Source: Pegea sp. RAD2-039
Taxonomy: Eukaryota > Chordata > Thaliacea > Salpida > Salpidae
NCBI GenBank assembly: GCA_034620365.1
Contig: JAQGEQ010000175.1
Location: forward strand, 558,001-622,000
DNA: 64,000 bases
Direction: 5' to 3'
The translations under genes were made by a program, and so were the position numbers. The notes under the pieces were generated by a model. It saw only the letters and a program-made list of their open reading frames with translations, made no database searches and was not told the origin of the DNA. Positions 1-11,720 of the stretch are shown here, one piece after another. The first letter of the stretch is position 1, and every line of letters begins with the position of its first letter.

Positions 1-2
1 TT

Positions 3-905
3 CAGCCTCCTCTACCAAGCTGTGAGCAACCTCCTCAACCTCCACCACCATCTGAAGACCCTCCGGATATGCATCTTCCTGTTGATCTTAAAGAGATGAG
101 TGCAGAAGAGATGGAAATTAGTGATCAGGAAGACATCAAACCATCTGATACTTGGAAGAGTATGAAAAAGATCTTCATCAGATGCAACCTCTAAAAATCC
201 TTCTTTGTCAGTTTCTAGCGAAATTACAAGTGGACCAGTGGACTACTCATGTGTCCCTGTCCATTTTTCAGCGACAGTTTCTAACTTGCCGGTCAGTTCA
301 AACACATCTGTACCTGTAAGCGTTGATTCTGATGGACAAGCAACTAAAGAAAAAGTGAAGAAATTCAAAAAGGTTTGACCACGTGACTTAAGTGTTATCA
401 GCAAACAAGGATTGAAAGTTTGTCTGATTTAGACGAGAAAACCTGTGAAGAAGCCTCCCAAACAGGTCTCTGGTCTCATGGCTAAGTGGAAGAAAGCTAA
501 AAATGAAATCGATGAAGAAATGAAACGAATCTATCTCGAGGCTGAGAAAGAGTTAGATGAAGAACAAGATAAAGAGAAGAAGATTGAAAATTGGTTAGCG
601 AAGCAAGTCAAGACGTAAGTTGGTTGAAAAAAGTAGCTAGAAGCTCGCGACGTTTGTTAATTACAAGAAGACTCTATCTCAGATTCTTGTTCCAAAGCAA
701 TAACTTCATAAATTTACTTTCCAAAATAATATTTGGATTTTTTGTGGATTTAAAATATGCTTTCCATGTTGGAATTCTCTTTTTTCTACTCTCACCTACT
801 TGTAAATCTTGTTGCAGAGGAAAAACAGCTGGAAACGCCAATTTTGAACCTGTTGGTGATGCATGGAAATTGAGATTAAAGAAAAAGAAGAACGTGTCTA
901 GATGA
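3..905 (+). CDS. FNBP4: FNBP4-like protein, C-terminal part (gene continues off the left edge)
   Basis: This is the 3' end of a gene resembling formin-binding protein 4, a WW-domain nuclear protein; the WW domains would lie off the left edge. Exons by splice signal and phase: 3-159, 182-372, 433-614 and 818-905, ending in TGA at 903-905. Visible features are a proline-rich stretch (EQPPQPPPPSEDPP), an acidic/Met segment, a Ser/Thr-rich low-complexity part, a charged helix (SGLMAKWKKAKNEIDEEMK) and the C-terminal signature GNANFEPVGDAWKLRL followed by lysines. As I recall, the lysine-rich helix followed by NANF and a Trp-Arg/Lys segment is the FNBP4 C-terminus. Introns at 373-432 and 615-817 have good GT/AG ends and matching phases. 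The frame is broken near 160-181 unless 22 nt are removed (separate entry). The family call rests on the C-terminus only. Confidence 0.6.
160..181 (+). other. 22-nt GT...AG segment that breaks the FNBP4-like frame
   Basis: The upstream frame (ending ..PSDTWK) and the downstream frame (..ATSKNPS..) are offset by one base. Removing 160-181, which begins GTATG and ends ATCAG, restores the frame exactly. Deleting one A from the five-A run at 165-169 would also restore it. The segment is therefore an ultra-short intron, a one-base assembly error, or a real frameshift. The other introns in this window are about 50 nt or longer, so an intron of 22 nt would be exceptional. Confidence 0.5.
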
Positions 906-2539
906 TTGATCAATCGTATTTCTAGATGAATCTTGTACTGATCATGTTATCTAATCGCAAGTTGTAATGAGCATTGACTTATTGCTGGATTTATATTAAG
1001 CTTCAGGTAGTTAAAAATATTTGTAAAATTAAAATCTAATTTAAATTCCAAGAAGAAAAACTTTTTTTTATCTGTTTGTACCGAAAGTTTGTAATTCCAT
1101 CTTTGCTATTTATGGTTAATTTATTTGAAGCTGACAAAAATGCATCTTTTGAAATTTAACCAGCTTTTTCTGTCGTCTTTACAGTTTCTAACTCGATTTG
1201 GTGGTTAAATACATCATTGTTATTTCAAGTTTTTGATTTTTTTAACTTCATTTTGGGCTAACGCCAATTTACAAGTCAAAAAAATTTCAGTCTACAATAA
1301 GAGAGAAAAATTTCTCATCAAAAGTTCTTCTAATTGACAAAGTTATGTTCAAATTTCAAACAGTAAATCTCAAAATTAGAAACAGAAATATTCTCAAATA
1401 TTTTTCACAAATGAATAGCTTTCGCCTTAAAAAGTATCTATTTGTGAAATTTCAAATTTAACAACCTTTAAACAATAAAAGCTTGTTTAGATGTTGATAA
1501 CTAAACCTGTTTCCTTTAAGTCTACAGTCTAAAAAATTGAAGAGTAATATTTTACTGTTTAGTGTCAGAAATTAGTTTTGATGTTGAATAAGGTTGTCTT
1601 CACATATGACTAATGATTTAGGATCATAGACGCAAGTCTTAAGCATTAATGATTCAACTTTTTATTAAAGTGGGACTGAATTTTAAGCAAATGCATTTTA
1701 TAGTTGAAACAAATATTACTGAGAAAGAAAGTTTATTATGCAACTTTTTAATCGATAGTTCTTATTAAATGAAATCATCACATCAAGTTTAAGTAAAGAT
1801 TGCAACAGGTGAAAAAGTTTATACACTAATTAGAAGTTTGTTTATTGGAAAAATAGAGCTGTCAACTATTTTTTTGAAAAAGAGATCTCGAACTAACAAT
1901 AGTCATAGATAAAACAACAGATTAACAAGTTATCAATATTTGTAACAGTTTATTGCTTTTTATTCATTTCCAAATTATTATTTTGTCCTTAAATCTTATA
2001 GAAAATCTGAGATCAAAGTAAAAAATATGAAAAGAGAAACTTAGAAGGTTTGTTTCAACTTCATCTAGTTAATATTGCAACAATGTTGATTGTTTTCAAG
2101 CATAAAAAACAAATTGACCCACAACTTTCTACATGCCATAATCAATATTTAACTTTCCAGTTTGTTAAATTATTTCAAATTGTCTAAATTTCAGAAATTT
2201 TGAAATTGATCACAATTATAAATAGGAACTTTAAACACAAATTTATGTCTAGATGATAATATGATGGCTTGTCAAGCTTTTAACTCATAAAAATCAATTA
2301 TTTTGGTCAAAATTACACAATACATAAAAATATTTACAAATAATGATGAACAAACAACTTTATATGATAACTTTAATGAATCATCACAAAAATCACCAGT
2401 TATATAAACAGAAAGAAGAAAAAAAAACAAGTTTAGATGAAATATTCAAGATATTTTTATCAAACAGCATTTTGTTTGACAACAAATTTTAAACAAATCT
2501 CTGAATAAGGTGAAAAAATATACAACAACATAATAAATA
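906..2539. other. Intergenic, AT-rich
   Basis: Spacer between the convergent 3' ends of the FNBP4-like gene and the C1orf198-like gene. It should hold both 3' UTRs. I see no exon, RNA gene or repeat in it. Confidence 0.6.
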
Positions 2540-3310
2540 TTACCAATTATCTAAAAAGTCATAGCCAGACTTCATGGGAATATCACTTTTTTCTTCGATA
2601 ACACTTTTCTTATTTAAAAGAAAATCATCACTATCAGAGCTAGAGCTTGAATGAAGAGATAGTTTAGAGTTACTTATATCTTGTAGAGTAACATGGTTTA
2701 CAGATAGATCTTCATCAGTAATCGTTATATTTCGAACAAACTCATCTTCCTGTTTATAGTTTGACTGTCCACTTGATAAATTGTCAATATTTGAAAGTTT
2801 TAACTTTCGTGATGAGTTTAAATGAGTTTTTGATTGTTTATAAGAGTTAGGTGAAAAAGGATGTAAGCTTTTTTGGTTGATATCATTCCAATTTTTTAAC
2901 AGTTTATCCTCAACAACTTTTGAAACTTGTTTAACTTTGGTATCAGGTATCTTAAGATTCATTTGACTTTTAGTTTTCCATGAAAAACGTCCAGAATGTT
3001 CATCAACAAAGCTAGCTTCATCTTCATCAGTGACTTTTTTGCCAGTTGTAAAATTATAACAAGGAAAGACAGAAGGTTGTTTTATTTTTGATAATCCATT
3101 TTTATATCGTCGTTTCATCTCAGAAGTTATGAACTTTTCATTGATGATATGATCTTTTTCTTCTATGGACATTTCTTCCCATTCTTTTTCATTATATGAT
3201 TTTTTTACAGATGATTTAACTTCGATAATTTTTTTACAAAGAGGACTAAAACTTGAGAAATAGTTTTCAATCACAGCTTGCTTATGAGGATCATCAGTCC
3301 ATAGTGTCAT
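2540..3310 (-). CDS. C1orf198: C1orf198 / DUF4706-family protein, single exon
   Basis: An intact 256-residue ORF starting at ATG (3310-3308). Two blocks match what I recall of vertebrate C1orf198 (DUF4706), a family of unknown molecular function. The first is YFSSFSPLCKKI at residues 17-28, followed by a charged helix with EKEWEEM. The second is DEHSGRFSWKTKSQM at residues 103-117, preceded by an acidic DEDE run, which parallels the vertebrate segment with DEHSAPFSWETKSQM. The C-terminal half is Ser/Asn/Lys-rich and looks disordered, with a Ser-Asp run (SSSSSDSDD) and a short hydrophobic end (YDFLDNW). There is no signal peptide or membrane segment, so it is probably cytosolic or nuclear. The length is a little shorter than the vertebrate protein (about 330 residues). 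It faces the FNBP4-like gene convergently. An intronless copy could be a retrogene, but the frame is open. Confidence 0.72.
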   Translation of the reverse strand: MTLWTDDPHKQAVIENYFSSFSPLCKKIIEVKSSVKKSYNEKEWEEMSIEEKDHIINEKFITSEMKRRYKNGLSKIKQPSVFPCYNFTTGKKVTDEDEASFVDEHSGRFSWKTKSQMNLKIPDTKVKQVSKVVEDKLLKNWNDINQKSLHPFSPNSYKQSKTHLNSSRKLKLSNIDNLSSGQSNYKQEDEFVRNITITDEDLSVNHVTLQDISNSKLSLHSSSSSDSDDFLLNKKSVIEEKSDIPMKSGYDFLDNW

Positions 3311-3953
3311 TTTTGAAGATAAAAAGAAATTTTAAAGAATTTATATAAAAAAAACTTTCTTTGACAAAAAATCACTTCCTTAAAAATAATTGAAAAAATT
3401 TAAGTAGTAATTTTTGTGATAAAATAAAGCATTTAAAAACAATCTTATAAATTAAAAATTCTTAAAATGTGATATAAATTGAAAATTATTCTTGTAATAT
3501 AATAGTTTAGTAAAACAATTTTTGAGAAAATTATTTTTATGAATATAAATTATACTTTTCAACATTATTTATAAAATATATTACTCAAATAAAATTTCGA
3601 AAAATTATTTATGGTAGTTGTTACAAGAACACTTTTCAATAGAATAAAAAATGTATTTAAATAGAATGAAAAGTACAAGAACAACCATTGTAAGATTAAA
3701 AGTAAAATAAAAAACACGAGTTTGCTAATAGTAAAAATATCCTTGAGAAAGGATTATCATGTTAAAACAATTTTTAATGACGACTATAAGTTTATTTAGC
3801 AAAATAACTTTTGGTAAAAATGATAAAGATTAAACTTGAAAGATTAATTACTACAGAATGTCTTAACTGAAAAACACAAAAAATAACAGAAATATTCAAT
3901 ATTCACTATTCAGCTAAATTGATAACTTAAATTTATAATTAGCATTAAACCAC
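3311..3953. other. Intergenic, very AT-rich
   Basis: Presumed upstream region of the C1orf198-like gene. I see no coding sequence or recognisable promoter element; A/T runs dominate. Confidence 0.5.
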
Positions 3954-5940
3954 ATTTATTTTATTTATTTATTTCAATAAATGCGAAGGAGGGTACCTGA
4001 AAAGAGCACCTCTTGCTAACCCACATTCTCACAAATAACATTTATTTAGCCAAAAATATAGAAATTAAAAGATGTAACACACATGGTATTTCGATATCAC
4101 TCAAAGCATATAACAGTGAACAATTACATGGAATGTTAATAATATAGGAAAGAGAAAAAAAATCACAGTTTAGAAATGACAATGTTGGCAATATTATAAC
4201 GGTTCAACTTCTGCTTGAACAACGCGAGCGACTTCGACATGACAAATTCTGATGGCAGCTGGTTCCATGTATTAATTGTACGGTATGAGAAAAAATTGCT
4301 CTAATTGAAGTACCAGGTAGGCTTATTAAGGTGTAATGTGTGTCGTTTGAGTTGATATAACTCGAGGGAAGGACTGATAGAAAAGAAATCATCAAACTGA
4401 ATGTCAATTAAGTTGTGGATAATTTTAAAAATAAGAATTAAGTCGCACTTAATCCGTCGGATTTCCAAAGTATCTAAATTTGAGAAACTGAGACGATGTT
4501 TATAACTATCATATTTAATATCAAGTTTCCTACATACTAATCTTGTAAATGTGGCCTGAACAGATTCGATTCTTTTAATATCACTAACTTGATATGGCAT
4601 CCATGCACTGACATTGTATTCAAGAATTGGACGTACGTACAATTAGAAAAGATTGATAAAAAGCATGGGTTCTTAAAATTAAAGGTCTTTATAATAGGGA
4701 AGACAAGGTTGATTGATTTTCCAAAAATTTTGGAAGCATAATTGCACCATTTAAAGTCAGATGATAGGATAATGCAAAGGTTCAGGACTGAAGATATTCG
4801 TGGAATAATAAATCCATTGATTAAATATTGGTTCAAGGAATTTGCAGCTGGTTTACGAGAAAAAGTTATAAGTTTAGACTTTGTGGAATGGATTCTGAGC
4901 TGCCAATTCGTAGACTAGTTTTCTACAGTGTGTAGTGCAGTTTGAAGTTTTGAAGGATTACAAGATAATAGCTTGATATCATTTGCATACACAAACACTC
5001 TGATATCATCTTCTGATACTAATCTTCTTATGAGGTCTTCGATAAAAATTAAAAAGAGAAGGGGACCCAGAACAGTGCCCTGAGGAATACCACTAGTGAT
5101 CTGACTAGAAGTAGATAAAGATCTTTCTACATGAGTTTGTTGGGTTCTACCTGATAGGTAATCTTCAATTCACTGTAAGATAAAGCTGTTGATTTTAAAG
5201 TTTTTCAATACAGTAACGAGCTTAGTGTGTGGGACAGAATTAAACGCTTTAGCAAAATCGAGGTATATCATGTCACAGGGGGTGTTACTTTCAGAATGGG
5301 CTGTAAGCTCATTAAGAAAAGTGAGGATGTTGAGTCAGGGAAGATCTCCGTTTCACAAAGCCATGCTGGACATCAGATATTAGATGGTGCTCCATCAAAT
5401 GACTGGTCATAGGATTGTGAATGGTATGCTCTTGAGTTCTGCAGATAACTAAAGTCAGCGAAACTGGTCTGTAGTTAAGTGCAGTGTTTCTGGGACCCTT
5501 TTTATGAATTGGAGTAATAATAGCTTTCTTCCAAATTTGTGGAACTCTTCCTCGTCTCAGAGTCATGTTAAAGAAAAGCGATAAAGGTGGTGATAAAGAT
5601 GGAGTAGTTTTTCTTAAAAACAAAGCTGGGATTTTATCTGGGGTGTTGGAAATGATGATTTTAAAGAACAAATGGCCTTAGATACCATATTGACCGTTAT
5701 GTCAAGATCTACTATCTAAGAGACATTTGTAAGAATTTGGGGTAGGAGAGAGAAGGAGTATTGCCATCATCGGTTATAAAAACGCTATTAAATTAATTGT
5801 TTAGCAACTCAGCTTTATTTTCTGGTTCCATCACAAGCTGGTCGCTGTTATCAATTAGGGGAGGTATTTGAGATCTCGCCTTAAGCTTGCGATTTATGAA
5901 ACCAAAAAACGTTTTCTTGCACATGGTTTGAAAGTATAGT
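3954..5940 (-). mobile_element. Decayed non-LTR retrotransposon (LINE, CR1/Jockey-like), 5'-truncated
   Basis: Read on the minus strand from about 5940 to 3954, several frames give pieces of a LINE ORF2. First, a pre-RT linker (KKTFFGFINRKLKARSQIPP) near 5930-5870. Next, the start of the RT domain within 5671-5312, with IWKKAIITPIHKKG and LNYRPVSLT. Then fingers/palm (DMIYLDFAKAFNSVPHTKL) near 5275-5210, the block SGIPQGTVLGPLLFLIF near 5100-5045, and the catalytic motif near 4989-4975, which reads YANDI instead of YADD. Last, the post-RT C-terminal block with YVRPILEYN and RIESVQATFTRLV (4642-4301). Stops and frameshifts separate the pieces, and the second catalytic Asp of YADD is lost, so the copy is dead. 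The 3' end at 3954-4015 has a conserved tail and an (AAAT)-type terminal repeat. The endonuclease domain is absent. Confidence 0.88.
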
Positions 5941-7059
5941 TAATTATTTTAGTATATTGTCTTTATTCTTTTTCAGTTTGTTTTATTTAGACCATTTAAA
6001 CTGTTTTGCTTGTACGTTTTTATTTTTTCTTGTATTATAGTATCGCAGATTTATGATGTAAATGTATTTATAGTTTTATAAATTGTAAATATTTCAAAAT
6101 ACTAATATATACTTTAGTGCTGTCTGAATAAATTCTTTATAGCCGTTTTTGAAGATTCAAACTAATTTATTTTATTTTTTTTTATTTGTTTGCTTTGTTG
6201 ATACTGTGATCGTCCAATTTTGTCAGTAATTGTGACATCTAGCACATGGTCTCAGATATCAACGATATTTTTTATCTTAGTCTATATATAGTCAGTGCAA
6301 TTTAGTTACAATTATTAAAAGTAATCTTCTATCACATTGAAATCGTTAAATTTTTTGCTTTATAGAATATTTTCTACACTTTTAATATTTTAATTACATC
6401 TTGTATCATTCATCTAGTTTGTTTGTTTATTTGTAAGTGTTTATTTGCTAATATTTTATTAACCAGTTAAAGTTTATGTTTACGATTACGCAATCTATTT
6501 GCAAATACTTTTAAATATTTCTTGTTTGTTTATTTTATGGTAATATTTTAACAAACATTTATTTTAATACCTTGTAAAAATCAGAAAATTTAATTTTTTT
6601 AACTTGTAAAGCTTACTAAGGTAATGTCACGTGCCTTCTACATGACGTTTTGAAGTCTACTCAAATTGTTGACGACGATGCATAAGACACCTACATTTTT
6701 GATGAATCATTTTTTGATTATCTATCAACTTAATTAACCTTTCTAAAATTGACTTATTCAAAAGTCATATTGAAGAGATGAACTAACTTTATAATTTATT
6801 ACAAGTTAAGCTAAATTGGAAAACTTTTGTTTTCAACAGCCACCGCTAGCCAAGTCTACAGAAAATAATATTAGACCAAGTAAGAACTCTTTTAGGAAGA
6901 AAACTATAAAAATTTTATCGATTTATTTAATTGTTTTATAATTTTATTTACAGATAAAGTCATAAAATTATAATTATAAAAAACTGCATAAGCAAGCATG
7001 CCAATTTTTTTAATTTAAAAAATGTTCTATCAGTAGATAAAAAAATCATTTTGTTGAGA
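5941..7059. other. Intergenic, AT-rich; 3' flank of SLC7 copy A
   Basis: Lies between the LINE 5' truncation point and the stop codon of SLC7 copy A, so it probably includes that gene's 3' UTR. I see no exon or RNA gene. Confidence 0.5.
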
Positions 7060-10000
7060 TTAGATAGGTTCGTAATCAACTGATTTAGGGTTTTCTTTAC
7101 TATTCTTCATTCCATAAAAGAAGTATAATCCAAAACCTTAAAACAAAAGAAGCATTTTCAAAGTATTTTTTTAAATTAATGAATTTATTTAAGATTGCTA
7201 AATATAGATGAAAAATTTGATTAAATTATTGTAGTTTGGTACTTATTTATTTTAATTATGATTAGATACATTTGTGTGACTTATTTCTTACCTAAAAGCA
7301 TCCATACAAACATTTTTAACCAAGTTAATCGGTTTATATAAGTCATCAAAAAAATATTGATAAAAATATTTAAAACTGGAATAAACGGAACAAGTGGAAC
7401 CTGAAAAATTAAAATAGTTAAAATTTAATGTACTTCCAGGAAAATTTTATTAGATTACTCGACAAAAAATGGTAAAAAAACTGTTTGTTGATTTAAACTG
7501 TAGTAACACAAAAATTGTTTTTGTAATTTCTTAGCATAAGATTTTTTCCAAAATTATTTTAAACAAAAGCAAAATATTATGCTTTAAAACAAAGCTTGAG
7601 CAATTTTTAGAATATAAATAGCTCTTGTTTTATATTAGATTAGTGTTTCTTACAACTTTCATCAAACTTATTAATTTTTAAACATTTTGAAGGATAAGTT
7701 ACTTGAACTGATGACTAATTCATCTTTAGAAATTTAGAACATGACAAAATAGGGTCCTATAAGTTGTTGGTGATATCTTAACTGAAATACCTGATCTATT
7801 TCCACAGAAATTTAAATGTTAAATTATTTTCCAAGTAATCATTCACTCACAAAAATTAATTATTTTTCGAATAAATAGCTATTCAGAAAAAGTTAGCAAA
7901 ATATGATAATATAATTGAAAAGAAAGAAATAAATACAAACTTTATCACATCAAAATATATCAAGCAAACTGAAAATTTTGTTTTACGATATTTAAAAATG
8001 ATAACAACAGAAATTGCTTCTTTTTATCTGATGCTTATTAAAAGTCACATTGTATATGAGTTTAGTGAAATATTTAGCAGTTAATAATTTTGCTGTTAGT
8101 TTGAAGCATATCCTCAATTTATCAATTCTTACTTTGAAGGATAATTTTTGAATGCTCTGCGGTTGAAATGCTATAAAAACAGTAGTTCCAAAAATTGCAG
8201 TTAAGCTCAACACAGAAATAACTATAGATGTTTTTGATAGTTGAAATGATATTCCAAAGACGAGAGATACAAATACTGTAAGCAAAACATCATAAATAAA
8301 ATTTGAATTATTTTTGTGAATTTCAGTAAAGCGCTATCATCTAAAATATAAAAACTAAAAATTTCATTGAATAATCTTCAAAATGATTAACAACTTACTG
8401 ATAATACAGCAACTAAAATTAACACGTTTGCTTGTTGTATTAGAAGGCAGTTTTTTATCCAAGTTTTTATCGCTGTGATTAGAGGGTGATTCTGAAATAT
8501 CCTCATCTATAGAAGCACTAGCTATTTGATCTTCAATTTCTAAATCAGGTCTGTATCTGAAGAATGTACAAAGCAAAAGATGAAACTTTATGAATTAGAA
8601 ATGTTCCAACGTTGTACCAGTTTTCACCAAAATAAAAATGTCATCTTACGTAAATGTGCATGCGTCAATTAAACGTTACACTAATACCTTAAAATCAAAA
8701 TAGATGTTGCAACAAAAGTGTAAGAAGCAAGTGCTCCTATGGACATTAGATCAACTAATGACTTCAAGTCAAATAATGTTGCCAATAAACCTGTGCAATT
8801 TGAATGCATGAGTTTAGATAAAGAAACATAAATAGCATTTGTAAAATTAATTAATTATCCAGGCTTTATCATAAGACCAAAAAATGTTAAGTCAGGAAAA
8901 AGATTAGAATCAAACCAAAGTTATATGATTAAAATTTGAACATAAACTAAACAACCCTGAGATAAAACTGGATGCAACAATAAACAGTAAAATGTATCCA
9001 CTTTATAAAACACAACAAAAAACAAACTGATGTAATTTATCATAACAACTTTAATGAAATAATTATCCTAGATAATAGCTATTAATTTTATCGATTGTTT
9101 TGCAAACACTTTAATCAAAAATTAAAAACTTTTAACTTGTGCTTACCTGCAAATATTCCAGAAACAAATGTAGCCCAGAGTGGAGTTTTTGTTTTCTCAT
9201 TAACATTCGATAAAAACTTAAACAATAAACCATCCAAGGCCATTGCATAGATTATACGTGGCATTGGGAACATAGCTCCAAATAAACTATAATATACTAG
9301 CAGAGTTACTTGTTGAGAAATAAGTTAAAAGGCCTCAAACCTGGTTGAAAGTGCGCATATAGCTCCAACTGAAACTGGGTATGTTGCCCATTCCATTCCA
9401 ACATACTCAAAAGCGTAAGGTAAAGGTGCGTCCTTGTCCAGAAGAAAGTAAGGTTGCATTAAAGTCAAAGCAGAAGAAATCCCCAAATAAGCAACACAGC
9501 ATACTAATAATGATAGAACTATTCCAAGAGGAATTGATTTTTGTGGGTTGATTGCTTCTTCTCCTAAACATGACAAATATTTACAAATTCAGTTTGCAGT
9601 TTGTGTTTTTAAAGTTAAGTAAAAACCTGCTAACTTAATTGTGGAAAAATGTTTTTACCTGTAGTGGCTATACAGTCAAAACCAACAAAAGCATAAAAAC
9701 AAGTTGCAGTTCCTGATAATAAGCTAAAAAACCCATATGGCATAAATCCTCCGTCTCCATAATTAGGGATAGTTGCATTTGCAGCTGAAGTATTTGCGAT
9801 AGTTGAATTTACGTTCGTAGAATTTAGACTTTGTTTATAGCTTTGATAAAATATATAACTTTTAGAGAACTGAGTAAATGATTCTTGAATATTTACATAA
9901 TATTTTGATATTTAAAAAACTAAATAATCAAATAATAAATATTAATTCGTTTTATATTTATATTGTTTCAAATTTCAAATTACAAATTTCAGTTTATATT

Positions 10001-11720
10001 TATGGAATATAATGTTCAACTTACAAATATTCTTTTATTTCTTCTTCTGTCCATGACCAGTTATGAATATCAGCTTTCATATACCCAGCAACCACCACAA
10101 ACAGTATGACAAATACATTAAGAACCGTAAATATTTTGTTCACAAATGCAAATTCTTTCACTCCAAAAGCAATTAATGCTAAAAAAGTTCTTATGAATGA
10201 AAAGTTGTAAATTAAATCGCGACTAAAACTTAAAAATAAATTGGTTCTGATGATTCACATTGCAGTCTAAGAATCACATAATTAACTTATCAATAAACTT
10301 CTGCTTACCTGTCAACAACATGACAATAAGAAATGAAAAATAGTCCGGGTACTCAGCAAAACCAGGAACATCAATCTTGCAACAATCAATCATTGCTTTT
10401 TCGATCGCTTTATTTAAAAGTGCGTCAAAATTTGCTGTCCATGCCCGGGCCACACTAGCGGCACCTGAATTAGTCACAACCTCATAAAATCTGGAATACG
10501 TTTGCTCTTGTTGTTGAGATACATTTTTTGAGCAGTACTTTTACTAATATAAATTAAAATCAGGCAGAATAGTGTCCAGGTGAAGATATATTTTATTGAG
10601 TACACAATAATCATTTACTTTATTAGGTTCTTGGATGTTGTGGAAATAATTGTAAGGATGCAACTTGTTTTATAAGCTCAGAATGTAGTTGTTAATGACA
10701 AAACTCATTACAAAATTTAAGATAAATTAATAAAGAAGAAAATAACTTGGAATAAGTGCTATTCCGTGTGTAGCTGAGTGTTTATTAAGCTCCATCAACC
10801 ATTTACTAACGTAAGATGTTTTAGCATTAAGTTTTTCTCTTGGATTGGTTTTGCTGGTTAGTTATATTTTAAATGCATAGTTGCTAAATCAACTCACTAT
10901 ATCTTATATGTAGTTTTATAAATCAACGTTTTCATCTTTCTATCAGAGAATAATCGGCACTATTCTATCAGTTGTAGCTTCATTGTTATTTAGTAAAATA
11001 AGCAAAATAAATAAGTAAAAATATTCTTTGAAATGATAAATTGACGATAGTATTTGAGATTTGGGCTAATTTTTAATCAAAGCTCATTATAGTCTACTCA
11101 TTAGACATTAAAGGATACAAAACTGTTATTCACCAACTACATATGATAAGATCAAGGTCCAGCCAATGAAAAATGCTGAAAGTTCTCCAACAGTAACATA
11201 ACTGTACATGTAAGCTGACCCTGCTTTAGGAACTCTAGCTCCGAACTCAGCATAACAAAAACCTTATGTTGATAAGTAGAAACATTAGTTACAGCTTTTG
11301 GGTAAAATATTTTCAATGTATACAGAGTTTATCAATCTTGTCATTATTTTATGAAAAGTTATTTATCTTTATGTAACCTGTAAAGATTGAGATCATGGCG
11401 GAAATAACAAATGCAATCACAACGCTGGGACCTGTAATCTCCTTGGCTACAGCTCCTGTTAGCACATAAACTCCAGCGCCTGCAGAAACGATATCATAAA
11501 AAAGTCTTTTTTTCATATTTCCTTGTATTTTTATTACTATATAAAATGTTTATTCAACTCAAAAAAGAAATTAAAAACATTTGATCATTTTTTTTTCACC
11601 TAATGTAGCACCAACACCCAAGGCTGTTAGATCAAAAACCGTCAAAACCCGATTAAGTTTGCTTTCTTCCATCTTACCATTTAAAGGTTTCTTACGAATC
11701 ATTGCATTTAAAATATCCAT
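7060..11720 (-). CDS. Cationic amino acid transporter (CAT-type SLC7), copy A
   Basis: Thirteen exons give an unbroken 598-residue protein: 11720-11600, 11479-11378, 11262-11134, 10464-10309, 10178-10025, 9840-9659, 9563-9341, 9286-9147, 8790-8688, 8556-8399, 8275-8133, 7400-7292 and 7136-7060 (TAA). It is an APC-superfamily plasma-membrane transporter of the SLC7A1-4 (CAT) type, which exchange or take up arginine, lysine and ornithine. Evidence: a TM1 motif [15 protein letters not shown] across exons 1-2, [65 protein letters not shown] and a C-terminal AA_permease_C-like block ([16 protein letters not shown]). The loop encoded by exon 6 is rich in N-x-S/T sequons, as in the glycosylated CAT loop. 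The C-terminal tail is short. Copy B at 31919-36408 has the same exon boundaries. Substrate is inferred from family. Confidence 0.92.

Noticed and set aside
591..913. Long frames overlapping the last FNBP4-like intron on both strands
   Set aside because: They run through a clear GT-AG intron (615-817); only 818-905 is exon in the true frame.
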